Of a stretch of DNA of 64,000 nucleotides, positions 10,773-22,889 are shown one piece after another (positions within the stretch are counted from its first letter, which is position 1; each line of letters begins with the position of its first letter). The stretch comes from Phialophora verrucosa (lineage: Eukaryota; Ascomycota; Eurotiomycetes; Chaetothyriales; Herpotrichiellaceae): the NCBI GenBank assembly GCA_002099365.1, contig MSED01000014.1, positions 868,001 through 932,000 on the forward strand, written 5' to 3'. The position numbers were made by a program, and so were the translations under genes. Below the pieces are notes generated by a model. That model did no database searches. It was not told the DNA's origin and saw only the letters and a program-made list of their open reading frames with translations.

Positions 10773-13097
10773 TCATGCTTCGGTAACAACCGCATCGTTT
10801 ATCGGCGAACTCGTCTTTCCAGTCCGTGGGATCAACTTGGCCGGCTCATCCGGGCCTCCGAGGTAATACGAAATGTCGCTGCCGTCAAACTCAATCAGCG
10901 AGAAGCCGTTACCGAGATAGTTGAACCGGTTTTTGTTGAAGTGTTTGATGTTATAGTCTTCAAACCGCGGCTCCGACAAAAGGTCAACATAGACAAGCCT
11001 CGAGCCGGGGAAGATATTCAGTCGGCCGTTGGGGTCGCCGTTCTTGAACCAACTGGGGCAGGGGCCCGACCAAGCTGTCCGCTTGAGGTACAGGTCGGAG
11101 TGTTCCACGAAGTCCTCACACACCTCCCTCTTCGGCGTGACCGACTTGATCAGTTCTTTTTGAATCTTTCGAACCACAGCGCAAATGTTCTTGGTCACCA
11201 CTTCGCTGGTGGGAACGTACGAGCCGTGCGCGAAAGGACCGTAGGGACCTCCGACGGTGAAGTAATTGGGGACTGGGGATACGTTAACGGCAGGCAATGG
11301 ACACGGTGACAGGGCTGCGCTGACCATCTGGTACTCCAATCGAAATGTATGAGAGAAGTTCCTTCTTCCGCGTCTCTTGGAGATTTTCGCCGTTCGCGAC
11401 AATGGGGAACCGAGGCACCCACGAAGTATCGAATCTACCACGAGCAGAGTTAGCAATGCGCAAATGTGCGTTGAAGGGGACAGGAAGGCAGATCTCGAGG
11501 ATCACGTACCCAGTTGCACATATGATGACGTCCAGCTCGTGCTCGACGCCGTCGTCGTCGAGGAATCCCTTCTCAGTAATCTTGTTCAACTGGCTTGTGT
11601 ACACCTTGACATTCGGGGCTGTAAGGGCTTCCAAGAAACCGTTGCCAGGCTGGAGACACCAAATCAGATATGATCCTCTTCGTAACATTTGTTCACCTTA
11701 CCGTCGGTCGTCTGCAACCAACGCTGAACGTGGTGGGAATCAACTTGTCCTCTAGATCTTTGCGCCCACCGAGCTTGCTCTTCATGGTCTTGATGGAGTA
11801 CTAAAAATGACACATGTGAGCAAAGAACAGTCAATCGCATTTGTTGTCCACCACTCACATTCTTGGCCTCCGCGGCTTCCGGCGTATCGTTCAAGACGAA
11901 CTTGAACCGCTGATTGAGTTCATCTTCGATCTTCTTGCAATACCGTTGATATTCAAGCGGGTTTTTCCGCCATTCTTGTTTCTGATCTTCCGAAACTGCG
12001 ATGGCGGGTTAGAGAATCACTCCGTCCACCTCAGGAGGGAAGCGAGCTCCTACATGTGAAGTTCCCTCCGCCAGGGCCAGCATATTGTTGAGCGAATCCT
12101 GCCGTCACCCAGGTTGGGGATCGAATCCAGGTGTAAAGCTTAGAAACTTTGTCCACGATCGCAGGGACCGTCTGGATACCACTGCTTCCGACACCGATGA
12201 CAGCGACGCGCTTGTTTTGGAGATCCGTCGCCGGATCGTACCTTGCCGTGTGACACAGGAGTCCTTTGAAATCATGGAGGCCATCGATCTTAGGCCATCT
12301 CCACGCACTGTGCGGAGTTAGAAACTTTTATTGGCGGGTGGTAGAAAAGGGGGTGGCGTTACTTGAGAATGCCTTCATTGTTGACCAGCACCTCGCCCAC
12401 ATCCACGAATTCGTTTCCAGTGAGCGAATTCTTGACATGAACCTCCCAGGTTCCGGTTTCATCATTCCAGTACGCCCCGGTGACAAGGTGATTGCACTTG
12501 AAGTACTTGCGAAGGTCGTGTTCCGCGACGACGTCGAGAATATATTTGAGGATCTCGGGACCTTCTGAATAAAACTGTGTCCATTCTGGATTTTTGGCCC
12601 AGGTGAACTGCGCACATGTTGGTATCAGCTTGCTGGGAATGTTACCACCTTATCAAATACCTGGTAATTGTGCGAAGGAATATCACACGCAACGCCGGGA
12701 TATCTGGCGCTATGTCAGTAATCCTTGGAGTCGAGAGGTCATGGTAACGACGGGAGAATCTACCTGTTTTCCAGCCATGTCCCACCAAGCTCTGCACTTC
12801 TCTCATAGATGGTAAGAGACACGTTCTCCAGCGTCTCCGGAAGAATCTTTGCGAGGTTGACGCCTGATATCCCGCCTCCGACCGCTACTACCCTTAAGGG
12901 ACCTGTCACCTAGTTCAGTCGCATTCCAACGTTGGGGTATAATCCTTACGCTTTGTCCCGTACAATTGTTCCGTCAGTCTGTACCCATTACTGTTCTCAG
13001 TGGGCCAGCCATATTTTGAAGGGAGGCTTTCAAAATCCACGGCTGAAGGTCCGGGGACGTATGAAGCCAGAGAGTCCAACTTTGCTGACGGCGCCAT
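10773..13097 (-). CDS. FAD-dependent Baeyer-Villiger monooxygenase
   Basis: Inserts one oxygen atom next to a ketone, giving an ester or lactone, using FAD and NADPH. Ten exons: 13097-12950, 12902-12764, 12703-12649, 12607-12363, 12307-12054, 11995-11859, 11800-11702, 11649-11510, 11434-11325, 11272-10773. They sum to 1,827 nt, giving 608 aa with no frame break, typical of the long fungal steroid/cycloketone BVMO group. FAD motif GGGISG is at 58-63, ELGGTW follows, the NADPH motif GVGSSG is at 234-239, and the linker ICATGFD sits near the middle. The BVMO fingerprint FxGxxxHxxxW reads F209-G211-H215-Y219, so the last Trp is Tyr. Introns are 41-75 bp. The neighbouring dehydrogenase is on the same strand. 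The substrate cannot be told from sequence. Confidence 0.93.
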
Positions 13098-13857
13098 GAT
13101 TCAGCTTGATTCCTGTCTTGAAGCCGGATGCTTTCTCAATGTTACTTGGAATGAAAGTGTCAATACTTTAGAACTTTTCGACTCGGGATTATTGATGTAT
13201 GTAATACCAGCAGCAGGAGTTAGGGAGGCGAAAATAAGTAACTCCGCCCGCCTGGTCTCTGGGGCGGGAACAGCAGTCCAAACTGTGGACGAACCAAGCG
13301 AGCCAGCATCCACATCCTGATGCTCGCGTCACAGTGGGAGAGACTGGAACTACCTACGGAACACTTCTCAGCACGGAGCTCTCATCGGGATGGCGACGCC
13401 GAAAGGATCGTTAGATGATGCGAAGCGGTTCAATGCACAAGTCGGCGTCGGTCAAGATACTCATTGGTCCGGACCGGCCCCAGTCGGCCACCTCAACCTG
13501 GTTGATCGTCTGTGAATTGCAGGCCGAATTTTCAGGATGCCGATCAAGCCGTTCCAGACGCCTTTCGATCTGGTGCTTCAGGGGATGATGTCTCCATGCG
13601 CTTGGGGACCGCGAGTTGAAACATCTCCGCGTCCGAGGACATATAGCCGCCGTCTGTAAAACACATGGTCACGGTATCAACGAGGCTGGCATGTTCCTTT
13701 GATACGGAGAAGGAGGCTAAAGCAACTTCGCTGCTGTTACCAATAGATTTCTAGCTATTCAGAGTTGTACGTGTGGATAATCATTGTAGACTATCCTAAT
13801 GGGAGAACCAGTAACTTCACCACTTCGGTTCCCCTGGAGAACTCCGCATGTCATCCT
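13098..13857. promoter_or_regulatory. Monooxygenase promoter region
   Basis: 760 bp between the dehydrogenase stop and the monooxygenase start. It contains the 10-bp palindrome GGTCCGGACC at 13466-13475, which holds CGG/CCG half-sites of the kind Zn2Cys6 regulators bind. No supported gene. Confidence 0.45.
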
Positions 13858-15139
13858 TTATCCCTGCTTGTCAGAACCCACTTGCAGTCTGTGCGAGTAC
13901 CTGAGCTGGCCCATTTGCTGCTCATAGCCTTTCGATCCTTCCTCGTAGTCATCCAGATCGAAATCGTAATACCCCAGTGGCGTTTCCTCACGTGGCACGA
14001 TGGTCAAGCATCGACCTAACAAGGATGAGCAAAATTCGGCGATCATGGGTTGGGGAATGTTTACCGTTGATGCTCGGGTCCGAAGCAATCTTGATCAATG
14101 CTGCCGCCGCATCACCAGCCTCGGCAAATTTCACCCCCTTCTTCTCAACATAGTCGAGGACGGCTTGACTCATGAGGTTGGTCTTGACGTACCTGGAGCG
14201 ATGGTCAGACTTGCCCCCGGGGCGGGGGAGGGGGGGTTGTTTCGACGGAGAAGATGTGCGTCACTTACCAAGGGGACAGACAATTGGCGCGGATACCATC
14301 GACAATCGTCGTCCGTCGGAGACAACGGAAAAGGCCGCGAGCCGCAAACTTAGATGCCATATACAGAGGAGCGCCAGGCACATCGCAATATCCGGCAGCG
14401 CTGGAAAAGATGATAAAACAGCGGTCGCGATCCTGAGTGGGCTCCTGTTTCAGAAACCAGAACCGGGCCAGGGTCAGAGTATAGACGGCCCCGTTGAGAT
14501 TGACATCAAGGATTTTGAAGTCTGGCTTGACCGGCTTTTCGCCATCTGAGGCCGACATTCAGCGAGCCGTTCTCGAGCTTAGAGGGGGGAGAGAGGTTAC
14601 CTTGGCCGTAGAAGACTGGATCGGCGCCTGTGATACCCGCACAGGCGATGACAATATCGACCGACTTGCATGGCGATAAGGTCTTGGCCGATTCAAACAG
14701 CTGTTCTTGTGATTCCCAGGACGTGACGTCGCATTTCAAGAACTTCACGTTGCTGGACGGGGCGTCAGCACCATGCTATGATGGCCATAACGGAGCATCA
14801 GGGAGCCTACCTTCCCAATTCCGCCGCGATCTTTGTGCCATTCGTCTCATTCAAGTCGCCAAAAGTCACATACGCACTGTGGCACGTCAGCTGCACGGGC
14901 GAGACACTGCGGTAAAGGAGTGGCATCCATACCCAGCTTCGGCAAACGCTCTCACGCTTGCTTCGCCCATTCCACTGGCGCCTAGCCTCACGTGAGTCGA
15001 GTCTCTGGGCAGATAATCGGGATCGCCCACCTCCAGTGATGACCACGCTTTTACCCTTGAGCCTGCTCGTCGTGACGACGGCATCCACTGAGCAGTCCAC
15101 GGCGACATTTTGATATTCAGGGAAAGTCCTTCCAATCAT
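13858..15139 (-). CDS. Short-chain dehydrogenase/reductase (5'-hydroxyaverantin-dehydrogenase-like group)
   Basis: Classical SDR that interconverts an alcohol and a ketone with NAD(P). Seven exons: 15139-15031, 14981-14933, 14876-14811, 14752-14601, 14545-14269, 14192-14065, 14015-13858; total 939 nt, 312 aa, frame kept throughout. Cofactor loop TGGASGMG is at 35-42 and D60 follows the second strand, favouring NAD. The usual NNAG is replaced by ACAG at 111-114. Catalytic residues fit as S173/S174, Y187 and K191 (YMASK). After the core comes SPWYVKT, and the tail (PLGYYDFDLDDYEEGSK) is family-like. The ATG at 15139 is chosen because the frame upstream looks non-coding and the start matches the short leader before the Rossmann core. 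It is the natural partner to make the ketone for the monooxygenase; that is inference. Confidence 0.92.
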
Positions 15140-15684
15140 CTTGAATATGCTATAGCCTGACTGTTCCCGCAGCTGTCCGAGCTGGAGTTTGAAGATGCAG
15201 AACGTCCACAACGATACCAGGCGCCAGTGGTGAGACTTCCGCTGAAAGAATAAGCCATGGAAAGTCGCTGATGAAAACTAGAAGCATTTTTGAAAGCCCT
15301 CTGTTCTCATCTCACCAATCATCCGGGGCAACGGCAAGTTGATCGCCCTGGAGGTGTCGGCTGCATTGACTGGGTCCCAACGCCGAGCTGACCAAGCCTA
15401 TTCCGGTGCCGACCAGTGCCTTCGACATTCGGCTCCGTGTTCTTCTACCAGCCACCCGTGCGAGACTTACTAGTAGGTGGATGCGATCGGGGTAGCCAAC
15501 GCAGGGTGCACTTAGGTGCCCTGGGATCGTGAAGTGGGCAAATTGCGAAATTCTCGTTCGAAAACCTGATCTAGTGACCTATTTTGCGTACAGCTGCACG
15601 TCATACACATACACCCTGATGGCCCAGATCGTCTACGGAACATAGTCGTACCTGGCCATCCTGCGTCCTCGACACCGTCGCAAA
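15140..15684. promoter_or_regulatory. Intergenic region, dehydrogenase promoter
   Basis: 545 bp between the CMD-fold gene stop and the dehydrogenase start. No coding signal. Confidence 0.4.
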
Positions 15685-16440
15685 CTATCCTTCAACATGC
15701 TTCATCAAGGACTGGCACGCAATCATCGGCGTGTGGATCGCAATCATGGCGGCCAACTGGAACGTCTCGACGATTTCTTCTTGGGTAGCGCCTAGCTGCA
15801 GCGCCCTGGCGATGTGCATTTCCAAGGCAGGATTGTAGAGATGTGTGGTGGAGGCACTGATGGCGACCAAAACCAGCTCCTTGGTCTTGGGATCCAGCCC
15901 GCCTTGTCGAATGTAGGTCGAGGATGAGAAGGTCGTATACGCCTCGAAGAAGTCGGGGGAGATGTCCAGCAATGGCTCCCACAGACTGTGCCAATACCCT
16001 CTTTTGCGGATGAAATCTTGCTTCAGCGCGTCCCGCCTTTCCCGGCTGGCCCCCGTGTCTGGCTCTGCAACCCCGACCTGTCTCATGACTTTCTGTAGCA
16101 CTGGGATGCCGTTCGTCAAGGTGTCGATGCCCAGGGTGCTTGTCAACGCGATGACTTCAAACACTTCTTCCGGGGTCGCTCCCGCCCCGATCGAATTCGC
16201 GACATGGACTTTGATGGCCGGCTCGAACAGAGTAGTGACGGAACTTTCCAGCCCGACAAGAATCAGCTGTTGCACTTTGCGACCGAGGATCCCATGCTTG
16301 AACGGCTGTTCCCTAAGGTCGAGGTATCCCCGGAAATATTCCTCGTCCAATTTCACTATCCCATCCCACAGAGGGGTCCACGATCCTCCCCCATTTGTGA
16401 AGCGGTCCTTCAGCGATTGCTGTTGTGCCGAGAGTGTCAT
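15685..16440 (-). CDS. Tandem carboxymuconolactone-decarboxylase (AhpD-fold) protein
   Basis: Intronless, 251 aa, two copies of the CMD fold. Repeat one is about residues 30-115 (GRKVQQLILVGLES...IKVHVANSIGAGATPEEVFEV) and repeat two about 160-245 (DPKTKELVLVAISAS...LEMHIARALQLGATQEEIVET). Each repeat keeps one His (H79, H209) in the helix where CMD enzymes carry catalytic His. The CxxC of AhpD peroxidase-type members is absent, so a redox role is unlikely and a decarboxylase/isomerase/hydrolase-like role on a ring-cleavage product is more plausible. The same strand as the dehydrogenase and monooxygenase suggests joint use. The true reaction is unknown. Confidence 0.88.
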   Translation of the reverse strand: MTLSAQQQSLKDRFTNGGGSWTPLWDGIVKLDEEYFRGYLDLREQPFKHGILGRKVQQLILVGLESSVTTLFEPAIKVHVANSIGAGATPEEVFEVIALTSTLGIDTLTNGIPVLQKVMRQVGVAEPDTGASRERRDALKQDFIRKRGYWHSLWEPLLDISPDFFEAYTTFSSSTYIRQGGLDPKTKELVLVAISASTTHLYNPALEMHIARALQLGATQEEIVETFQLAAMIAIHTPMIACQSLMKHVEG

Positions 16441-17385
16441 CCTGCTTGTGACGACTTGCAGAACGATTCACTGGGGAGCCACGAAATTGACTTTGTGTCA
16501 GTTGGTGCCCTGTAGATCAAAGTTGTGGTGGAAAGTCAACGCTTGAGTAGTAGTCCTGAACACTGCTGTCCCAGATATTCACTAAAATGGGCCAAACTGA
16601 CCGCCCTTGTCGTCTGTGCCCGACTCCCAGAAAGGTGCCGGCGATTCCATTCACCCAGTTCGGCATATGGGCGGGCTCGGCGCTGCCGGCAACGGCTTGC
16701 GCTGCTCGGGATCTTCTCCCCAACTTTAGCGCTCCGACTTGGCGTCTCCCGCTCTCTCTCTGATTCGGCCATTGATGCTCCGTCTCTCATTCATTCGCTG
16801 TTCTCCTACGAGTGGATTGTCCGGGTTGGAAATCGACGCCTGGAAGATTGCCGAAAGTGACCACGAATGTTTCCATGCTCAGAAACCAACTCATGCCCCC
16901 AAATATGGGACTTCTCCAAAAGCTTTCACGAGTGTTGGACGGCATTCATCAGCTGATTTTCGACAACGCTGCTTTGGTGCAGGGTTGGCTTTCCTTTTTG
17001 ACGAGCAGGGTGCAATGGAGCTCTTGTCGCGTTGTGGAATCTAGTATGCAGACCTTGCATTTTGGAGTTCGGTGTACGTGACGCTTTGAGCACGAACCTG
17101 GCCTGCAGAAATGTGCTGTAGTATGCCCCCTCAGGAGATTGCACTCATTGAATACCTATTCTCGCCTCATGGACATTCTTGTGGGTTACTGATCTAGGTT
17201 ACCCTTTGGGGAATCCAAAGTCCGTTACGAGAGCCATAGCACAATGTCATAAAGCACGAAACACCCCTGTGAGGCAAGTGTCTCAGTTGGAATATTTGCC
17301 AGGACATTTTGCAGGGTTGTTTCCCATATTGAGGGATATTTTCGCTCCGATGACCGAGAGACGGGAAGTCCAGTCCGTCCCATGT
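16441..17385. promoter_or_regulatory. Intergenic region upstream of the CMD-fold gene
   Basis: 945 bp between the first regulator's stop and the CMD-fold start. Frames on the plus strand here are short and without family features. No repeat or RNA gene was seen. Confidence 0.4.
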
Positions 17386-19918
17386 TTAAGACAAATAGGC
17401 TGTTCCGAAAAGGTCCTGAAGCCAACTGTCCGTTCCGAATTCCCTGTCATCGACGAAAGGGTCGTTTGGTTGGTAGCTTGCCTCGAATGAAGAAAACTGG
17501 TCGAAGGGCATCACCAGGGCTGAGGTGGCAGGATCTGGACGAGTAGTCCTGCCACACAGGTCCCTGCTGCGGTTGCCGTCTGCGGGAGAATTTTCAGAGC
17601 CTGAGGTGGCCTGGAATTGCATTAACCCCCGAAGACTCCCATGATTCCGACTTTGGACGCCAGGCTGAGTGTTCTCTGGCTGTTCCAGGGAGAGCAAGTA
17701 CCGAGACACGATGGCCTCGTGCATCCGCAGATGCCAGGCGACACCAATCCAGGAATCTGCGAGTTTTGACAGGTACAAGATACCGCTGTCGATATTTTTT
17801 TTGGTCCTAATCCTTCGGTAGTCATCGACACTAGGATCGAGGGCCTCCTCGATAAGTAAGGCGAGCAGCGTCGAGATACAAATTACCCTGGCATCCAGTC
17901 AGCCTGCCCGGACATACGATCGGAGTATAACACGTGGTTAGGAACGCCGCTGCTTACAAGTACTGCGGACAGAACCGCATGAGGTCATGCAGTACGAGGC
18001 GCTCGATAATTGTTTCTAGTTCAAACATGGCAACGCGCAGCCCTTGTTGAGCGAAGGAACGGGTTTCATCCTCCCGTTCATCAACCATTTCTGCTAGTTT
18101 CTGGAAAAGCAGACACTCGAATAGGTAAGCTCGTACCATCAGGACGAGGACCCAGACGTTGCTGGGACCCCATTGATGTATGTGCATCAGCTGGAGCTCA
18201 TCGGGCAGTGCAGCCCGCCATTCCACGACTGCACGTTGTATACGGCGGACCTTGGTGGCGGCTACCGCTCGATCGGAGATTTCAAACAAGTCGAGATAAT
18301 CTGCAGCTGTGACTAACAATTAGCCCTCACGGACGATCAGCGGAGGAGACGCGAACAAATCTTAGAGAACTGGCAGCTGGCCAGCATAAAGCTTCTGTGA
18401 GTCAACGGAATGGGCGAAATAATGTGCTTAAAACGTTCGAGCGCTACCTCGTCCTCCCAATCGTCTTCAGTGAGAGGAGAGGTGTCCCAGCCCTGATCAG
18501 AGATGCGCCTAACATTATCAAGCCCAGTGACCACGTTGGTAAGATCACGATTGTACAATACCCACCACACTCGTCGAAAGAGTTTCGCAGTTCGCGCATC
18601 TAGACTTTTAGTCATTTCGTCCCGGTGAAATCCCATGTTGGTCGCTAGGCGGATAGCGTTTGAAAGCCAAAAGCGATAATCCTTGTCTGTAGCGGCGGCA
18701 AAGGAAACTAGGCTGAGGGCTAAGCAGCCCTGAAGTAATTGTAGTTGTCGCTTCTCAACTCCAAAGTCGTACAATAACCGAGCGCGGGTGAAAAAGCCTA
18801 GGCAGGCAGATTGACGATCCTCGAATCCCGCTTCTCGAAGGAGAGACACAGGTGCGTACGGTGCCGCGCTTGTAAGTAAACACTGAACCAGAAACATGGA
18901 ATGAGTGCCAGCTTCAAAAGCCTGGAGGAAATCCACTCGGTCGAGAATGGGCGTATAAGGATAGACACATTCAAAGTAGGAGCGAAACATGCGTTCACTG
19001 GCGGCGGGTTAGCAGCGAACGGGACAGAGATGCGGCTATCAACCTACCACACTGATCGCGGGGGCAAAGTCAATGCATCTCTTTTCTCAAGATACTCGAG
19101 ATCCATCAGGTCGATGCCTGCAAAGTCTTGCTGTTGACCGGCGGCATTTTCCTTGTCCTTGACGACAAAACGAACAAGTTTCTTGGGTCGCGAATTCCCC
19201 AACGCTCTACTGAGGATTGTGATTGAATTTACTCGATCATGATATTCGAGGACTTCCAGACCGTGGGAGAGTTTTCGTGTCTGTGAAGGCGAGGACGCCA
19301 TTTCACCGCCATGTACCATCTCACGACAGCTTTGCAGGTGTGCCTCAACTTCCGGGACCATTCCACAATTCATGTCGTCACCTGAAGTGCCAGGCGATCG
19401 GGTGTCAGATGGCACGGCATGGGAAGAAGCATTCGCCACGATCGGCGAATTATCGCCTGTTTCTCTGCTTACCGCGAGGCGTGTGAACTCGACTGAGTCC
19501 AGACGCGAATCTTGGGATCTAGGCGAATGAACAACATGGGCGCTGGGATGGAAAGTGCTAGTGTTGGTATTGTTGGGCTGCGTGGATGTCGACGGGGAAG
19601 TTCTATGTCGAGCTGGTGGGACCCTGGGACGAGAAAACAGAATACGCTGGTTGTTCGCAGCGACGGTATTGGTAGCCTTGGCATCTCTCGACGACCTTGA
19701 GTCTCGTTGTCAGCGTGGGATGGTCGCGGGCAGGATTCCGAACAAGTCTACTCATACACAAGCAAGCGGCACGAAAGGTCACGTTTGGACTTCCGGCAGC
19801 GCGAGCAGGGGGTTCCAACAACAGCCGCATCGCATCGGACTTTGCGCTCGTGGCAGGTGAGGCAAGCTGAAGGCTTTTTGGACACTCGATTCGTGGAGGG
19901 CGCAGCGGCGGAGTTCAT
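17386..19918 (-). CDS. Zn2Cys6 transcription factor, CTF1-beta/Far-like
   Basis: Nuclear regulator with a binuclear zinc cluster at C19, C22, C29, C38, C41 and C50, followed by a Ser/Thr/Pro linker and the fungal-specific regulatory domain. The typical CTF1-group motif DLEYLEKRDALTLPP, RSYFECVYPYTPILDR comes after residue 250. Exons: 19918-19758, 19695-19048, 18997-18357, 18306-17958, 17887-17386; total 2,301 nt, 766 aa. The ATG at 19918 is the first Met before the cluster; the longer upstream frame opens only from TTG. The third intron (ending 18307) has a weak donor, GTTCGC at 18356 or GTCTCC at 18350; both keep frame and remove an in-frame TGA. Members of this group (FarA, FarB, CTF1) control fatty-acid and cutin use. 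Here it most likely controls the cluster. Confidence 0.9.
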
Positions 19919-20891
19919 CGCGCTGTGCGTAACCAGACGAGTGTCTGGATTCGAATGAATCGCCGAAGCTATGCACGCCTGGCAGTCTTTACGTAGATGT
20001 GTGAGAAAGGACGCAGAGTGTCCAAACGACGGATCAGTGCTCTTGAGATTAGGGAAAGTTGATGACAACGAGCGATTGTGGGGGCTATGGAGGTCGTACT
20101 CCCTACGATAATAGGGCTCTTGAATGTTCCCGCTGGCGAAGCGGGGTAACGAGATTGGGATGGGGAGGGTCAGCCACCCAGGGCCAGAGCTTGCTTGCTC
20201 TGCCCCTGCTCTCTCTGGCCTTTAAGCCGTGTTCAGATACTGCTCCTACGACGACCTAATTGACTACAGACGCTTTACAGCACGTGCGCGATGACGAAGT
20301 GCGAAGGCCAGGCTTCATTTCTCAGTTCCACGGCCGCAAGAATGGACAACGGCTGAAGACGGTTGCATGCACGTCCGCTCAGCCAGATCTCCACCTCGCT
20401 TTGTAGGGGAGAACGGCGCGAATCCCATCTTCGAATAGTCATCCGAACGGCGGCCAGGGGTTGGGGAGACGGCCAAGGACAGCCTCATGCTGGCACAGTC
20501 GCAAGCCTGGCAGCCTGCGTGGCAGAAGTTTAAAAGAAGTTGTGCACGGCCAGTGCCAACTAGTGACAAGCGCCAGGCCTCGCGGCCCACTGGCAATGCT
20601 TCGCCGAGGTGAACGACTCAAGCCGCACCCCCTGGGTCTTACTACCACGGTCAGCGATGCTCTCCAGCTTTGTGTCGTTACAAACTCCGAGGCTCGGCAC
20701 GGCGATTGAGCTACCTATAGACACCCTGCCCACGGCGTACTTCTGTTGCCAAATAGTACTACCGAGCAGTCGATGTGTGCTCGTCGGATACCCGCTCGCG
20801 TTTGCGATACCCAGCTCACAGTTAAATACCCGCTCACCGTCAACTATTGGTATCAAAAGTCTCGTGAATCTGTAAATGCTTAGGGAGCATC
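19919..20891. promoter_or_regulatory. Divergent promoter: regulator 1 / acyl-CoA ligase
   Basis: 973 bp between two divergent starts. It holds two CCGAGG hexamers (complement CCTCGG, the FarA/FarB site) at 20604-20609 and 20687-20692, and one CCG-AA-CGG inverted half-site at 20443-20450. No supported gene. Confidence 0.45.
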
Positions 20892-22889
20892 ATGATCCAC
20901 GAGTCGCCTTTGAAGGTGGACATCCCACCGGTTGACATTCTAACCTATGTTTTCTCGTCCAGTTCGGCGAGTTCTAGGCATGCAAAACAATACTTTGACG
21001 CCGACGTCCCGTCAAGATGCTACAGCATGGCCGAAGCGGAGGTGTACGTGAAGATGATCGGACAGGGTTTCCAAAACTTTGGGCTCCGGCCAAACGACAA
21101 GGTCCTTTTGTTCTCCAAGAACAACCTGTACTTTCCTGTGTTGCTATGGGGCACCATCGCGGCGGGCTGCGTCTTTACTGCCGCTTCCCCCTCGTCATCG
21201 GCGCAAGGTACCTTAGGTTCCACACGTTCCGCAAATAGGCGACACATGCGCTGACAGGTCATTTCACACAAGAATTGCAGTACCAGCTTCGTGACTCCGA
21301 GGCAAAGGTACTTTTCACGAGCCCAGAAGCAATCGCAGTCGCTCTCAAGGCTGCATCAGCGGTCGGATTATCGAGAGATAGAGTTTTTGTGTTTGACGGT
21401 ATCGATTCCGACGGGTCTGAGACACGTCCACACCGACTCCCATCGTGGACAACATTATGGAGCACCGAGCAGGCCAGCGTAACTTGGTCGTGGAAGAGGT
21501 TCAACACTCTGGAGGAGGCGCAATCCACCACCGCGATCATAAATTACTCCAGCGGGTGAGCCTACTAGCCGGGCCCGAATCTCATTACTAACATTCACAT
21601 CGTGAAGGACAACCGGTGTACCGAAAGGGGTGGAAATCTCCCATTTCAACTCTGTCTCGAATTCGATGCAGCTCACAAACAAGTTGGGTCTTGTTGCCGA
21701 CACTCCTGAGGGCCGTGCGCGGAAAGCACGACTGGACGTATCTGGCCACCGGTGGCTGGCACCATTACCTATGTACCACGTTATGGCGAGTGTCGTATGT
21801 CTCTTATTTGGAGTGCTTGCTGACAATGAATAGGGACAAACCTGGTTTTGCTTTAACGCAGTTCGCATGCGGGCGAAAGTATTCATCATGTCGAAATACA
21901 CCATCCAGAAGTATCTGCACTACATGGACATCTATCGCATTACGCTGATGAACAGCGTGCCGACTATTCTCGCCAGCATGTCCAAACAGCCACACCCCGA
22001 ACAATACAACCTCAAAGCGATCGAAACCGTCGTAATTGGGTCCGCGCCGCTCAACCTGGAGATTGCGAATCTAGTCACCGCCCAGTACCTTCGCCCCGGC
22101 GTGCGGGTCAAGCAGGGACTCGGGATGACGGAATCGACCTGCTCTCTCATCGGCTTCGCTCCTGATGACCAGGACGACGGCCGTTCCGTGGGATGGCTAC
22201 ACGCCAATTGCAAGGCAAAGATCGTTCCGGTAGAGGGCCATGACTTCAGTGACTCTGCGCCTCCGGGCGTGGTTCCTGGAGAGCTTTGGGTAAGCGGCCC
22301 CAACATAATGAAAGGGTACTTCAAGAGACCAAACGAGACGGCCCAAAGTATAGTGTATGAGGAGGGTTGTCGGTGGCTAAGGACGGGTGATATTGCTTAT
22401 TTTGACGATAGAGGTTGTGTCTACGTGGTGGACCGACTAAAGGTAGGGAGAGCTCTACCGAGAATTTGTGGCACACACACACTCACAGAATCCGTCGCGC
22501 AGGAGCTCATCAAGGTGAAAGGCTTACAAGTGGCACCCGCAGAGCTTGAGTTGGCTTTGATCGCTCAGCCCGATATCGCCGACGCGGCGGTCGTTGGCAC
22601 AAAGATGTAAGTGGAGTTGACGGCATCCCCCTGGTGGCTGAGACCCAGAACTGATTCTCTTCGCAGAAAGGGCGCCGAATATCCACGTGCCTTCGTGGTC
22701 AAAAATCGACCCACTTTGACCCAGGAAGAGGTCAAGAAGATGATAGAAAGCAGATTTGCAGCTCACAAGTGGCTGACAGGCGGGGTCTACTTCGTGGATC
22801 AGATCCCGCGTACGGCAAGTGGGAAGATCATGAGACGGTTGTTGCCAAAGGTGGAGGGAGGCTTATCCGAACGGCCAAGCAAACTATGA
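20892..22889 (+). CDS. Peroxisomal AMP-dependent acyl-CoA ligase (4-coumarate-CoA-ligase type)
   Basis: Activates a carboxylic acid to its acyl-AMP and then its CoA thioester. Exons: 20892-21207, 21258-21555, 21608-21794, 21834-22442, 22503-22606, 22667-22889; total 1,737 nt, 578 aa. AMP-binding loop SSGTTGVPKG is at 203-212 (rebuilt across intron 2), then PMYH, GLGMTEST, RTGDIAYFDD, the hinge DRLKELIKVKG and the catalytic Lys in TASGK (about K558). The protein ends in SKL, a canonical type-1 peroxisomal signal. The third intron is short (39 bp with a GTATGT donor); a donor 15 bp upstream would give 573 aa. It lies divergent from regulator 1. The acid is unknown; peroxisomal location points to beta-oxidation or a similar chain-shortening route. 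Confidence 0.94.
22887..22889 (+). other. Stop of the acyl-CoA ligase directly after an SKL peroxisomal signal
   Basis: The three codons before this stop read Ser-Lys-Leu. PTS1 is read only at the extreme C-terminus, which holds here because the last intron model keeps frame. Confidence 0.85.

Noticed and set aside
10701..11309. 202-codon plus-strand frame
   Set aside because: Mirror of the last BVMO exon on the minus strand, whose spliced protein is clear.
15962..16546. 194-codon plus-strand frame
   Set aside because: Antisense of the tandem CMD-fold gene; no family features.
20041..20068. Longer start for regulator 1
   Set aside because: The upstream extension opens only from TTG; the first ATG at 19918 gives the usual short leader before the zinc cluster.
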